Of a stretch of 44,419 nt of DNA, positions 1 to 7,231 are shown piece by piece (within the stretch, counting starts at the first letter, position 1; every line of letters begins with the position of its first letter). Source of the DNA: Spirochaetales bacterium (GTDB lineage Bacteria > Spirochaetota > Spirochaetia > DSM-27196 > Alkalispirochaetaceae). Below the pieces are notes generated by a model. The model was not told the origin of the DNA and made no database searches. It saw only the letters and a program-made list of their open reading frames with translations. The DNA is taken from assembly GCA_028282545.1 (NCBI GenBank), contig JANQHT010000044.1, forward strand, positions 1 to 44,419, read 5' to 3'. The translations under genes were made by a program, and so were the position numbers.

Positions 1-365
1 AAGAGGTGACGCAGAGCCTGCACGAACTCTCAACGGGGAGCAACCAGATCCGGTCCGCCATGTTCGATCTGCGCAACGCCGCTTCCGCGCTGGATGAAAA
101 CCGCCGGGGCATTAGCGAGTCGGCGGAAACGATTCTCGGCGCTCTCGATGAGGAGGCTCGTCTCGTGAACGAGACGAAATCGAAGAGCGGCGAAATCACC
201 ACCGAAGCTGATGGGCTCGACACGCAGACACGCGTAATCGCGCTGCTCATTGAGGAGGCGCGCGGCGCCGTTGAGAACCTCCAAATGACCTTTCGCCGGT
301 TTTCGACAAGCGAACGAGTCGAGGAAACCGGCGTGGAACTAAAGCCCGGGATCGCCCTCGAATGA
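1..365 (+). CDS. Methyl-accepting chemotaxis protein, C-terminal fragment
   Basis: The reading frame is already open at the left edge, so this is the 3' end of a longer gene and the GTG at position 6 is probably internal. About 120 residues are visible. They are mostly polar and helix-forming with heptad-like spacing (a 'LHELSTGSNQIRSAM' segment followed by long Ser/Glu/Ala-rich helices). That resembles the C-terminal adaptation arm and tail of chemoreceptors, which signal to CheA/CheW. No transmembrane or ligand-binding part lies in the window. The last 27 bases overlap the end of the convergent thioesterase gene. The receptor assignment rests on helix pattern alone; another coiled-coil signalling protein is possible. 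Confidence 0.55.
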   Translation, partial: EVTQSLHELSTGSNQIRSAMFDLRNAASALDENRRGISESAETILGALDEEARLVNETKSKSGEITTEADGLDTQTRVIALLIEEARGAVENLQMTFRRFSTSERVEETGVELKPGIALE

Positions 366-770
366 CCGAATAGCCGCGGCGAAGGTTCCCGGCACCGGTA
401 TCGCCCGCTCCTTCTCTTCGCCGAGTGTGGCGATGATCGATTCCGCTTCCGCTGCCAAACGGTTTCCAACGTTGACCCTGTGCTCGAGCGTGAAACTTCG
501 GTTCCCGATCCGACTGCATCGCGTTTCGACCACCACCTCGTCCCCGTAGTGCACCTGAGAACGGTAGTCGATCGAGAAGTGGACGATCATGACGTCGATC
601 GTCGCGTCACCGTGGTGGGAGAATCCCGCCGCCTCGCCCAGGTAGCGACCGCGGGCGTCTTCGATGTACGTGATAAACGCCTTGTTGTTCACGTGGCGGT
701 AGGTGTCCAGGTCGTCGTAGCGTACGCGATAGCGTTCACGGTGAGAAAAGGCCATGCGGTACGGTATCAA
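339..770 (-). CDS. Acyl-CoA thioesterase, hotdog fold (YbgC/4HBT-like)
   Basis: A 143-codon protein of the single-domain hotdog thioesterase family, which hydrolyses acyl-CoA or acyl-carrier thioesters in the cytoplasm. The N-terminus carries the family's 'RYDDLDTYRHVNN' signature, with the Asp and the HVNN turn that shape the active site. Length is normal for the family. The TTG at 770 is chosen because an AAGGA lies 8 nt upstream of it; an in-frame ATG at 755 lacks a clear ribosome site and is the alternative. It faces the ABC operon across a short divergent region and converges with the chemoreceptor gene, overlapping it by 27 bases. The substrate cannot be predicted. Confidence 0.85.
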   Translation of the reverse strand: MIPYRMAFSHRERYRVRYDDLDTYRHVNNKAFITYIEDARGRYLGEAAGFSHHGDATIDVMIVHFSIDYRSQVHYGDEVVVETRCSRIGNRSFTLEHRVNVGNRLAAEAESIIATLGEEKERAIPVPGTFAAAIRSFEGDPGL

Positions 771-790
771 AAGAGATATCCTTCATCCAC

Positions 791-819
791 TTGACATAGT
801 CGATATGAAGTATTAGTGT
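791..819 (+). promoter_or_regulatory. Promoter of the ABC/GntR operon
   Basis: TTGACA at 791-796 matches the sigma-70 -35 consensus perfectly. A 17-nt spacer leads to TAGTGT at 814-819 as a weak -10, which lies inside the left arm of the inverted repeat at 810-843. A ribosome site, AAGGAAGG at 844-851, precedes the ATG at 856. The weak -10 inside an operator fits a promoter controlled by repression. Confidence 0.55.
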
Positions 820-843
820 ACTACTACGATAGTACACTAATAC
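810..843. promoter_or_regulatory. Perfect 14-bp inverted repeat, likely operator of the YtrA-type regulator
   Basis: GTATTAGTGTACTA at 810-823 and TAGTACACTAATAC at 830-843 are exact reverse complements around a 6-nt centre. The site overlaps the predicted -10 and start region of the operon that encodes a GntR/YtrA regulator at 2521. The AGTGTACTA/TAGTACACT half-sites resemble operators of that subfamily as I remember them. Autorepression is inferred from position and symmetry. Confidence 0.7.
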
Positions 844-855
844 AAGGAAGGTGTT

Positions 856-1692
856 ATGATCGAGATGAAAGCTGTCCGTTTTTCTTATGGAAAACGGTCG
901 CACCTCTTTGACGGGCTCGACTTTTCAATCGACACCGGTGGTGTCTACGGCCTGCTCGGCAAGAACGGTGCGGGAAAGACTACCATGCTCAAGCTGGCTG
1001 CGGGGCTCCGGTTTCCCCACGCCGGTGACATCACCCTCTTCGGCCATCCGGCGTACAAGCGGCGTCCCGACGCACTGGCGCGGCTGGCGTTTGTGCCGGA
1101 GGAGGTGGCGGTACCGCCCATTCGAATCGCCGACTTCGCGACGATCTACGGGGGGTACTACCCGCGTTTCGACGCGGCGAAGATGAGCGAGTACATGGAA
1201 CGATTCGAGGTTCCCCGGGCGGGACGGATGGATCAGTTCTCGCTCGGGCAAAAGAAAAAAGCGCTCCTGGCCCTCGCATTCGCCTCCGGCGCGGATCTCG
1301 TCTTTCTTGATGAACCAACCAACGGACTCGACATACCCTCGAAGCAGGTGTTCCGGCGTATGGTGGCGGAGTCGGTGGGAGACGAGCGCGCCTTTGTTAT
1401 CTCGACGCACCAAGTTCGAGACGTACAGAATCTGATCGACCCGATCGTCATTCTCCACGAGGGAACCGTGGTGCTCCACGTGGGCGTCAACGACCTCTTG
1501 AGCCGCGTGGGAGTCAAACGATTCCCCTCGGAACGGGATGCCGCCGACGGGGGCGCGATCGTGACGCAGCCCGATATCGGTGGTGTTACCGCCCTGGTGC
1601 CGGCGACTCCGGAAGACGCGACGGAGTCGGACACCCTTGACCTGGAGCTGCTCTTCGAAGCGGCCATTCGGAACGCAGAGGCCCTGGTATGA
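856..1692 (+). CDS. ABC transporter ATP-binding protein (YtrB-like)
   Basis: A 278-residue nucleotide-binding subunit that would power the membrane protein encoded next. Visible motifs are Walker A GKNGAGKTT (residues 35-43), a signature variant FSLGQ (about 128-132) and Walker B LVFLDEP (148-154). The start is an ATG behind AAGGAAGG. The stop overlaps the start of the permease gene (ATGA), so the two are translationally coupled. The layout of ATPase, permease and GntR regulator matches the Bacillus ytr operons, which respond to cell-wall-active compounds; that role is inference here. The last 60 or so residues beyond the ATPase core are acidic and not assigned. Confidence 0.9.
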   Translation: MIEMKAVRFSYGKRSHLFDGLDFSIDTGGVYGLLGKNGAGKTTMLKLAAGLRFPHAGDITLFGHPAYKRRPDALARLAFVPEEVAVPPIRIADFATIYGGYYPRFDAAKMSEYMERFEVPRAGRMDQFSLGQKKKALLALAFASGADLVFLDEPTNGLDIPSKQVFRRMVAESVGDERAFVISTHQVRDVQNLIDPIVILHEGTVVLHVGVNDLLSRVGVKRFPSERDAADGGAIVTQPDIGGVTALVPATPEDATESDTLDLELLFEAAIRNAEALV

Positions 1693-2519
1693 AACGATTC
1701 CTTCACGCCCTGCGCCATGAAGCGCTTTCGCAGGCTCGCTACGTCCCCATGACCGCCGTCGCCGTTGCCGGTAGCGTACTGCTCTTCACCGCGGTGTCAT
1801 GGATCTTCAATCCCAGACCGCCCGCGTTCTGGAGCCAGTTTCCCTTTGTCTTTGTCGTCGTCTCCGCGATCCTGACCAGCGGCGTGTACCGGGAGTTGCA
1901 AGACGAGGCGCGCCGGATCGAATTTCTCCTGCGCCCGACGACACACGTGGAGAAAACCGGGGCAAAACTCCTCGTCTCGCTTCTCGGGTATTGGCTCGTC
2001 TTTGTGGCGGTCTGGACCGTCGGAGCGTTGATCGCACGGGGAGGCTACGCGATCCTCTTCGGGGTACCCTGGAGCGAGGCCGCTTCGTCGGCGCTGATAA
2101 ACCCATCCGACTTCCCCCACGGCGGTCCCTGGGACGGTAAGGTTCCCATGGCGGCGTTGATCTTCTCGAGCTCACCTCTGGAGCTGGCGTTTCGAACGCT
2201 CCTCGCGTTTGTTCCGGTCCACGCGATCTACTTTTTCGGCTCCGTGTATTTCCGGCGCCGCGCCTTTGGTCGTACGCTCCTCTCTCTGGTTGTATGGGGA
2301 ATCTCCTACCTCCTGATCGGGGTCGTTCTCACCCGGCTCGTGATGGCACCCTACTGGACGGCGCCGGGCGCGCTCGATGGGATCACGGAAGAGCAGTTCC
2401 TCGGTCTGCTGCCGCGATTCCTGTTGAATCCCGCACGCACAAAGACGGTCTTTGACATAGCCATATCGACCATTTTTTACGGGCTCGCCTGGCGACGCCT
2501 ATCCGAGACGGAGGGGTAA
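1689..2519 (+). CDS. ABC transporter permease-like membrane protein
   Basis: A 276-residue integral membrane protein with about six hydrophobic spans: near residues 20-40, 50-70, 96-120, 158-185, 192-215, and one close to the C-terminus. It overlaps the upstream ATPase by four bases and ends one base before the regulator gene, so all three belong to one transcript. It should form the membrane half of the exporter. No substrate-binding protein is encoded nearby, which favours export or sensing over uptake. The sequence itself does not reveal the substrate. Confidence 0.8.
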   Translation: MKRFLHALRHEALSQARYVPMTAVAVAGSVLLFTAVSWIFNPRPPAFWSQFPFVFVVVSAILTSGVYRELQDEARRIEFLLRPTTHVEKTGAKLLVSLLGYWLVFVAVWTVGALIARGGYAILFGVPWSEAASSALINPSDFPHGGPWDGKVPMAALIFSSSPLELAFRTLLAFVPVHAIYFFGSVYFRRRAFGRTLLSLVVWGISYLLIGVVLTRLVMAPYWTAPGALDGITEEQFLGLLPRFLLNPARTKTVFDIAISTIFYGLAWRRLSETEG

Positions 2520-2520
2520 G

Positions 2521-2901
2521 ATGCAGTTTACTACCACCTCTTCCATCTACGAACAGATCGTCGACTACGTGGCGGTCCGGATCCTGAAAAAGGAATGGAC
2601 CGGCGGCGACAGGCTTCCCTCCGTTCGTGACCTGTCCGTTCGACTCGAGGTCAATCCGAATACGGTCCAACGGTCGTACAGCCGGCTCCAGGACCAGGGC
2701 CTGATCGTCAATCAAAGGGGCGTCGGTTACTTCGTGGCCGACAACGCTTTTGACCGGGCACGGACAAGCCGCCGCGATAGGTTCGAGAGGATCGAGATCC
2801 CCCGGATCTCCCGGGAGATGAACCTCCTGAACATCGATATCGAGGCGATGGGCGCCATGGTCCGCGCCTACCGCTCAGGAACCGAGGAGAGTACCCAGTG
2901 A
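2521..2901 (+). CDS. GntR-family transcriptional regulator, YtrA subfamily
   Basis: A short 126-residue regulator. Residues 1-70 form a GntR winged helix, with the hallmark 'GDRLPSVRDLSVRLEVNPNTV' region split over residues 29-49. The C-terminal tail is only about 50 residues, typical of the YtrA subfamily, which lacks a large effector-binding domain. It probably represses its own operon through the perfect inverted repeat at 810-843. Members of this subfamily usually control neighbouring ABC transporters, as the layout here implies. The start ATG lies one base after the permease stop. Confidence 0.9.
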   Translation: MQFTTTSSIYEQIVDYVAVRILKKEWTGGDRLPSVRDLSVRLEVNPNTVQRSYSRLQDQGLIVNQRGVGYFVADNAFDRARTSRRDRFERIEIPRISREMNLLNIDIEAMGAMVRAYRSGTEESTQ

Positions 2902-3008
2902 AAAAAATGACACACGCGGCGATCGCCGTTCTCTACGCATCGGGCATCGCAATATTTACCGTTCTGTTGATCGTGGTTCGAACGCGGCTCGACGCGCTGC
3001 TGGGGTAG
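2898..3008 (+). CDS. 36-residue single-span membrane peptide
   Basis: A GTG start overlaps the regulator's stop (GTGA), giving the peptide start MKKMTHAAIAVLYASG and a TAG stop at 3006-3008. It has a basic N-terminus, one hydrophobic span of about 20 residues (AIAVLY through LLIVV), and a short RTRLD tail. Coupling to the operon and the clean membrane topology support a real gene, perhaps a small accessory subunit of the transporter. It is too short for homology to be judged by eye. An in-frame ATG three codons in is the alternative start. Confidence 0.55.
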   Translation: MKKMTHAAIAVLYASGIAIFTVLLIVVRTRLDALLG

Positions 3009-3015
3009 GGCTCGG

Positions 3016-3031
3016 GTAGGGCCGGCCCTAC
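3016..3031. terminator. Palindrome between convergent gene ends
   Basis: GTAGGGCC followed directly by GGCCCTAC is a perfect 16-nt palindrome. It lies between the membrane peptide stop and the EF-P stop and overlaps the latter. No T-tract follows on either strand, so a classical terminator is uncertain; it may work with Rho or as a transcript-end stabiliser. Confidence 0.3.
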
Positions 3032-3591
3032 TCGTTGACCCGTTCGACGTATTCGCCCGTTTCGGTGTTGACGCGGATCTTGTCGCCGGTTTTGATGAAG
3101 ATCGGAACCTGTACGGAAAGACCCGTCTCAACCGTCACAGTCTTTGTTGCTCCGGTCACCGTGTCGCCCTTGACGGCGTCCGGTGCATCGGAAACCTCGT
3201 AGACGATCTTCAGGGGAATCGTGACACCGATCGGATCCGACTCCCACATCACGACGCGGTACGTTTCGCCCTCGCGCATGTATTTCCCGGTGTCGGCAAG
3301 GACCGATGCCGGTATCTCAAACTGGTCGTACGTTTCCGAATCCATGAAGTGGTAGTTGTCGCCGTCTATGTAGAGATACTGCGCGTCCCGGTCGAAGACG
3401 TTGGCTTCGTCAACGGTATCGCTCGTCTTGATCGTTTCCCGGAGGACCGAACCGTTCTTCGCGTTTTTGAGCTTGCACCGGGTGAATGCGGCCCCCTTCC
3501 CGGGATTGACGAACTCCCGTTCAACGACGAGATACGGCTCGCCCTTGATAAGCAGGTACATGCCCTTTTCTATAGCTCCGCCTTTGGCCAT
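3028..3591 (-). CDS. efp: Elongation factor P
   Basis: A 187-residue EF-P, the tRNA-shaped factor that enters the ribosomal E site and relieves stalling at polyproline stretches. Three beta-barrel domains are expected at this length. The modified lysine is K32 in the loop NPGKGAAF, equivalent to E. coli K34. The C-terminal signature includes VQVPIFIKTGDKI. The ATG at 3591 is chosen because an AAGGA lies 8 nt upstream and the sequence begins MAKGGAIEKG; the frame stays open further upstream. The gene follows epmA by one base and its ribosome site lies inside the end of epmA, so enzyme and substrate are co-expressed. Confidence 0.97.
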   Translation of the reverse strand: MAKGGAIEKGMYLLIKGEPYLVVEREFVNPGKGAAFTRCKLKNAKNGSVLRETIKTSDTVDEANVFDRDAQYLYIDGDNYHFMDSETYDQFEIPASVLADTGKYMREGETYRVVMWESDPIGVTIPLKIVYEVSDAPDAVKGDTVTGATKTVTVETGLSVQVPIFIKTGDKIRVNTETGEYVERVNE

Positions 3592-3592
3592 T

Positions 3593-4588
3593 CTAAGCTT
3601 CCTTGTCGTGTTTTTGTTGGGCCGCAATCATAGCAGAAAGGGGAAACAATGACACCTCTGAAAGGGAACGGGCACCGGTGAGGTGCATCACCAATCGATC
3701 CACCCCGAGGGCGACACCGCTGCATACCGGCAGGGGGTGCGCCGGTGAGAGGAACGCCTTCGGGGCCGGCGGTGCATCTGCTTCGCCCAGGTCGGCACGA
3801 ACGGCGTCGTGTTCACCCTCCACAAACGCCGCGATCCGGGCCGGGTCCGTCTCCTCTCCAAAACAGTTGGCGATCTCTACGCCGTTTATGTAGAGCTCCC
3901 ATCGATCCGCCCAGCGGCGGTCGCGGGAGTCCCCGGCAAGGGTGGGGATCGCGGAGGGGTAGTGCGTGATGAAGAGCGGACCCTGCCGCGGGAGGTTCGG
4001 CTCCACCAGGGTCAGGAGCGCCCGCTGGAAGAGGTCTTCCCACGTTTCGTTCTGGCCCACGGATAGACCGGCCCCTTCACAGGCGCGCGCCATGGCCGGA
4101 CGTTCGAGAGACGCCGCCAGGTCCATCCCGGCAAAGCGGTCAAAGGCTTCACACATGGTCATGACGGTTACGTCGCCGCTAACGCCCAATTCACGCAGGA
4201 GTTCGATCGTGAGTTCCAGGGAGTCGCTCGCTCCGGCGCCCAGCGTGTACCACTCGAGCATGGTGAACTCCGGGGCGTGGTGGGGCCCCAGGGACTCGCC
4301 GTTGCGGAAGGATCGGGCAAACTCGAAGACGTTGCCGCTCCCCGCTGCGAGCAGCTCCTTGAGGTAGCGCTCCGGCGAGGGCAGAAGGTAGAGCTTCGTC
4401 GTCGCTCCGTGCCGGTACTCCGTCTCAAAGAGCCGGATGTGCCGCTCCGGGATTGGATCGGGTACGAGGCGCGGTGTCTCGACTTCGAGGTAGGCCCTTC
4501 GCTCGAAGAAGCGGCGGATTCCCCTGTTGATCCTGGCCCTGGCGCGGATCGTTTTTCGCACGTCCATGGCAACATCGGACTCTGACAT
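3593..4588 (-). CDS. epmA: EF-P lysine ligase EpmA (PoxA/GenX), class II LysRS-like
   Basis: A 331-residue paralogue of the lysyl-tRNA synthetase catalytic domain without the anticodon-binding domain. EpmA attaches (R)-beta-lysine to the conserved EF-P lysine using ATP. Class II motifs are visible: a motif 1-like segment (FLERRAYLEVETPRLVP), motif 2 around FEFARSFRNGE with PEFTMLEWY, and motif 3 GVALGVDRLVMHL near the C-terminus. It lies directly upstream of efp, the clearest functional link possible. No lysine 2,3-aminomutase (EpmB) gene is in the window, so the beta-lysine source must lie elsewhere. The start is the ATG at 4588; a second ATG seven codons in is possible. Confidence 0.93.
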   Translation of the reverse strand: MSESDVAMDVRKTIRARARINRGIRRFFERRAYLEVETPRLVPDPIPERHIRLFETEYRHGATTKLYLLPSPERYLKELLAAGSGNVFEFARSFRNGESLGPHHAPEFTMLEWYTLGAGASDSLELTIELLRELGVSGDVTVMTMCEAFDRFAGMDLAASLERPAMARACEGAGLSVGQNETWEDLFQRALLTLVEPNLPRQGPLFITHYPSAIPTLAGDSRDRRWADRWELYINGVEIANCFGEETDPARIAAFVEGEHDAVRADLGEADAPPAPKAFLSPAHPLPVCSGVALGVDRLVMHLTGARSLSEVSLFPLSAMIAAQQKHDKEA

Positions 4589-4619
4589 GTGTTAAGATTG
4601 ATTACAAGGAGACGCCGGA

Positions 4620-4895
4620 ATGTCTGACTTCGAAGAGGAGCTCGAGAGCATCGAAGAACACGCCGAGACGGAGTACGAAAACGATACGAACGCGGAATGG
4701 GACGGTTCTTCCGACGATTTGGAGGCCGACCAGTGGAGTAAGCGCTTCGGGGAATCCTACGTTGAAGACTACTACGATGCCGACGAGCTGGACGATACGG
4801 AACTGGAGCGCCTGGAAACGGAGTTCTTTGAAGACGCCGGCGAGGTGACCGAGTACGGGCAACTGGACGAACTCGACCCGGAGGACGACCGGTAG
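4620..4895 (+). CDS. Highly acidic small protein of unknown function
   Basis: A 91-residue protein in which 39 residues are Asp or Glu and only four are Lys or Arg, so it must be strongly negatively charged. It has several Trp and Tyr residues and no hydrophobic segment, which suggests a soluble and largely disordered protein. The start is convincing: AAGGAGA lies 7 nt before the ATG. It is transcribed divergently from epmA and ends five bases before the C-S lyase gene. I do not recognise a family. Such acidic proteins can act as nucleic-acid mimics, partner-binding tails or chaperone-like factors, but nothing here decides between them. Confidence 0.7.
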   Translation: MSDFEEELESIEEHAETEYENDTNAEWDGSSDDLEADQWSKRFGESYVEDYYDADELDDTELERLETEFFEDAGEVTEYGQLDELDPEDDR

Positions 4896-4900
4896 CTCCG

Positions 4901-6097
4901 ATGCCGTTTCAATACGATTTTTCCCGTATTCACGACCGGCGCGGGACGCGTTCGATCAAATGGGATCTCGCACAGGACGAAACGATCCCGATGTGGGTGG
5001 CGGACATGGACTTCGCTGCGCCGCCGCCGGTGGTCGATGCGCTGACCCGCCGTCTGGAACACCCGCTGTTTGGATACACGCTTCCCGATGCAGAGTACAA
5101 CGCCGCCTTTGTCGACTGGCAGCGGACACGCAACGCCTGGGAGATCGAGGAGTCCTGGCTGCTCCCGGCGCCCGGTACCATGCCCCTGGTAAGCCTCTGC
5201 GTCGAAACGCTCATACCACCGGGCGCCGGCGTAGTCGTACCCGTCCCCGTCTATTATCCGTTCTATCGCGCCATCGAGGGACACGGCAGGCGCGTTCTCC
5301 GGGCGCCGCTCACGATCGAAGGCGGTCGCTACCGGCTCGACCTCGGTACGGTCGAGGCTCTTGCCGGTGACGCACAGATGCTGCTTCTCTGTTCGCCCCA
5401 CAATCCCGGCGGTCGCGTCTGGACCCGGGACGAATTGTCTTCACTGGCCGCCCTAGCGGAACGTCACGACCTCGTGGTAATCGCCGACGAAATCCACGGT
5501 GACTTGACGTATCCGGGGCACCGGTTTGTTCCCTTTGGCTCAGTTCACGGGGCGGTCCGGTACGTGGCGATCCACGCGCCGAACAAAACCTTCAACACCG
5601 CCGGCATATCCTCCTCGACGGCGATCGTTCCCGATCCGGAACTCCGGAAAACGATCGACGCCGCGCTCGAAACACACATGCTCCGGCTTCCCAACGCCCT
5701 ATCCCTGGAGGCGGCCATTGCCGCGTATCGCCACGGCGCACCGTGGCTGGACCAACTCCGGGCCTACCTGTCGGACAACGCCGCCTATATTCGCGAAGCG
5801 TGCGCGACCACGATGCCCGGCGTGGCTCCCCTGCGCCAGGAGGGAACCTTCATTCAGTGGATCGATTTTCGCACCCCTTGGACCGATGACGGTTCCAAAC
5901 CGCTGCCGGGCAACGCCTCGACCGCCTTTGACGCGCACTGCCGGGCCGGTGGCCTCTGGCTATCCTCCGGCTCAGCCTTCGGGCAGGAGGGTAACGGGTT
6001 TATGCGACTCAACTTCGGGTGTCCCCGGGCCGTCCTGGAGGAGGGAATCTCCCGCCTCGCGCGCGCGGTGGAGTCCTTTGTTCCGGACGCTCCATGA
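4901..6097 (+). CDS. patB: PLP-dependent C-S lyase, MalY/PatB type (cystathionine beta-lyase)
   Basis: A 398-residue fold-type I PLP enzyme of the MalY/PatB group, which cleaves cystathionine or cysteine conjugates to thiol, pyruvate and ammonia. The N-terminal 'IPMWVADMDF' motif is characteristic. The PLP contacts are D196 in VIADEIHGDL and the Schiff-base lysine K229 in HAPNKTFNTAG. Length is normal. The stop overlaps the start of the next gene (ATGA), coupling it to a nucleosidase of the SAM/methionine salvage type, which supports a role in sulfur amino-acid metabolism. Substrate preference among lyases of this group cannot be read from sequence. Confidence 0.88.
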   Translation: MPFQYDFSRIHDRRGTRSIKWDLAQDETIPMWVADMDFAAPPPVVDALTRRLEHPLFGYTLPDAEYNAAFVDWQRTRNAWEIEESWLLPAPGTMPLVSLCVETLIPPGAGVVVPVPVYYPFYRAIEGHGRRVLRAPLTIEGGRYRLDLGTVEALAGDAQMLLLCSPHNPGGRVWTRDELSSLAALAERHDLVVIADEIHGDLTYPGHRFVPFGSVHGAVRYVAIHAPNKTFNTAGISSSTAIVPDPELRKTIDAALETHMLRLPNALSLEAAIAAYRHGAPWLDQLRAYLSDNAAYIREACATTMPGVAPLRQEGTFIQWIDFRTPWTDDGSKPLPGNASTAFDAHCRAGGLWLSSGSAFGQEGNGFMRLNFGCPRAVLEEGISRLARAVESFVPDAP

Positions 6098-6807
6098 GTC
6101 GTACTCTGGTCGTCTCCGGAATCCCCGGCGAGATCGAGGGGTTCGTCGCCGCACTCCCCGGTGCTAGAAGGAGCAGGATTCACGGCGCACGGTTCTCCGC
6201 CAACAACGCCGTGGCGGTGGGGAGTGGGGGACCGGGAAAGGTGCGCGCGGCGGCAACGCTTGAGGCGGCGATCGCACGGTTCGAACCTGCGGTCCTAATC
6301 GTCGTGGGAACGTGCGGCGCCCTGTACGACGGTGCCGCTCCGGGCCACGTGGTCATCCCCGATTTTGTCGTTGAGCACGACGTGGACTGGCGCGCTTCGG
6401 GCCTGCCCCTGGGATCGATTTCGAAGACCAACCGAGGATCCGTGCCGGATTCGTCGCTCCGCGATCAAATCACCGCCCTAGGGGCGATCCGGGACCGTCA
6501 CGTCGTGACCGGCACCCTTTTGACCGGCGATACGGTGGTTGACGCCCGTATCCTGGACGAGCGTCCCCACCTCGAGGGCGAGCTAAACGGCATCGCCGTG
6601 GACATGGAGACGGCCGCGCTCGCCGCTGTTGCTCGCCTCCACCGCCTTCCCTGGGCGGCGATCCGTGTGGTGACCGACGTTCCCCGGGGCGATCGGCCGG
6701 AGGAGAGCCTGAGCGCCCGTTTTCGCCGGGAGCTGCCGCCGGCGACCCGTCTCATCGAGCGAATTCTCCGTGAACTTCTTCTTGCCGATGGAGCGGTGAA
6801 AGACTGA
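6094..6807 (+). CDS. MTA/SAH nucleosidase-like protein (phosphorylase superfamily)
   Basis: A 237-residue member of the PNP/UDP phosphorylase superfamily. Members of the nucleosidase branch hydrolyse 5'-methylthioadenosine, S-adenosylhomocysteine or aminofutalosine. Visible elements are the Gly-rich VGTCGAL loop, PGHVVIPDFVVEHDVDWR, the VDMETAALAAVA segment that grips the ribose (E. coli VEMEAAAI equivalent), and a late VVTDVP aspartate. The ATG overlapping the patB stop is chosen; an in-frame ORF extends further upstream inside patB but has no reason to be used. The neighbouring C-S lyase favours MTA/SAH salvage over futalosine hydrolysis. Confidence 0.8.
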   Translation: MSRTLVVSGIPGEIEGFVAALPGARRSRIHGARFSANNAVAVGSGGPGKVRAAATLEAAIARFEPAVLIVVGTCGALYDGAAPGHVVIPDFVVEHDVDWRASGLPLGSISKTNRGSVPDSSLRDQITALGAIRDRHVVTGTLLTGDTVVDARILDERPHLEGELNGIAVDMETAALAAVARLHRLPWAAIRVVTDVPRGDRPEESLSARFRRELPPATRLIERILRELLLADGAVKD

Positions 6808-6817
6808 TTTTAAGTGA

Positions 6818-7231
6818 ATGAACGTAGGACGAATCCTTTTTTTGGCCCTTCTCCTGGCCGTGTTGTGTGCGATAACAGCGCCGCTGGTTGCACAGCGGTC
6901 GTCAAAGAACGAAGTTGTGCATCTACACGATGCGGAAACGCTCCTGGATCACCTTGCAGGGGGCGATGCCTCTTTTCGCCTGATCGACGTTCGAACTTAC
7001 GGTGAGTTCGCCTCCGGTCACATCGCCGGTGCGGAGCGTATCGAGTACCAGATGATCGGCCGGGCGCTTGCCGACGAAGAGCGGGACCGGCCAATTGTCC
7101 TCTACTGCCGCAGCGGGCGCCGCGCCGGCGTGGCGTTGAACACTCTGACCGAGATGGGATTTACCAACGTCATCAATTTTGGCGGCGTGATCCACTGGCC
7201 GTACGAACTCGTCCGGGCGGAAGCCGAATGA
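6818..7231 (+). CDS. Exported single-domain rhodanese-like protein
   Basis: A 137-residue protein with an N-terminal signal sequence (MNVGRILFLALLLAVL, probable cut after about residue 25) followed by one rhodanese domain. The active-site loop CRSGRR starts at C97, so the persulfide-forming cysteine is intact. The DVR of the CDC25-like motif is at about 57-59. It is likely a periplasmic sulfurtransferase or persulfide carrier. Its stop overlaps the start of the M16 peptidase gene (ATGA), and it follows genes of sulfur metabolism. A weak ribosome site precedes the ATG. Confidence 0.85.
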   Translation: MNVGRILFLALLLAVLCAITAPLVAQRSSKNEVVHLHDAETLLDHLAGGDASFRLIDVRTYGEFASGHIAGAERIEYQMIGRALADEERDRPIVLYCRSGRRAGVALNTLTEMGFTNVINFGGVIHWPYELVRAEAE

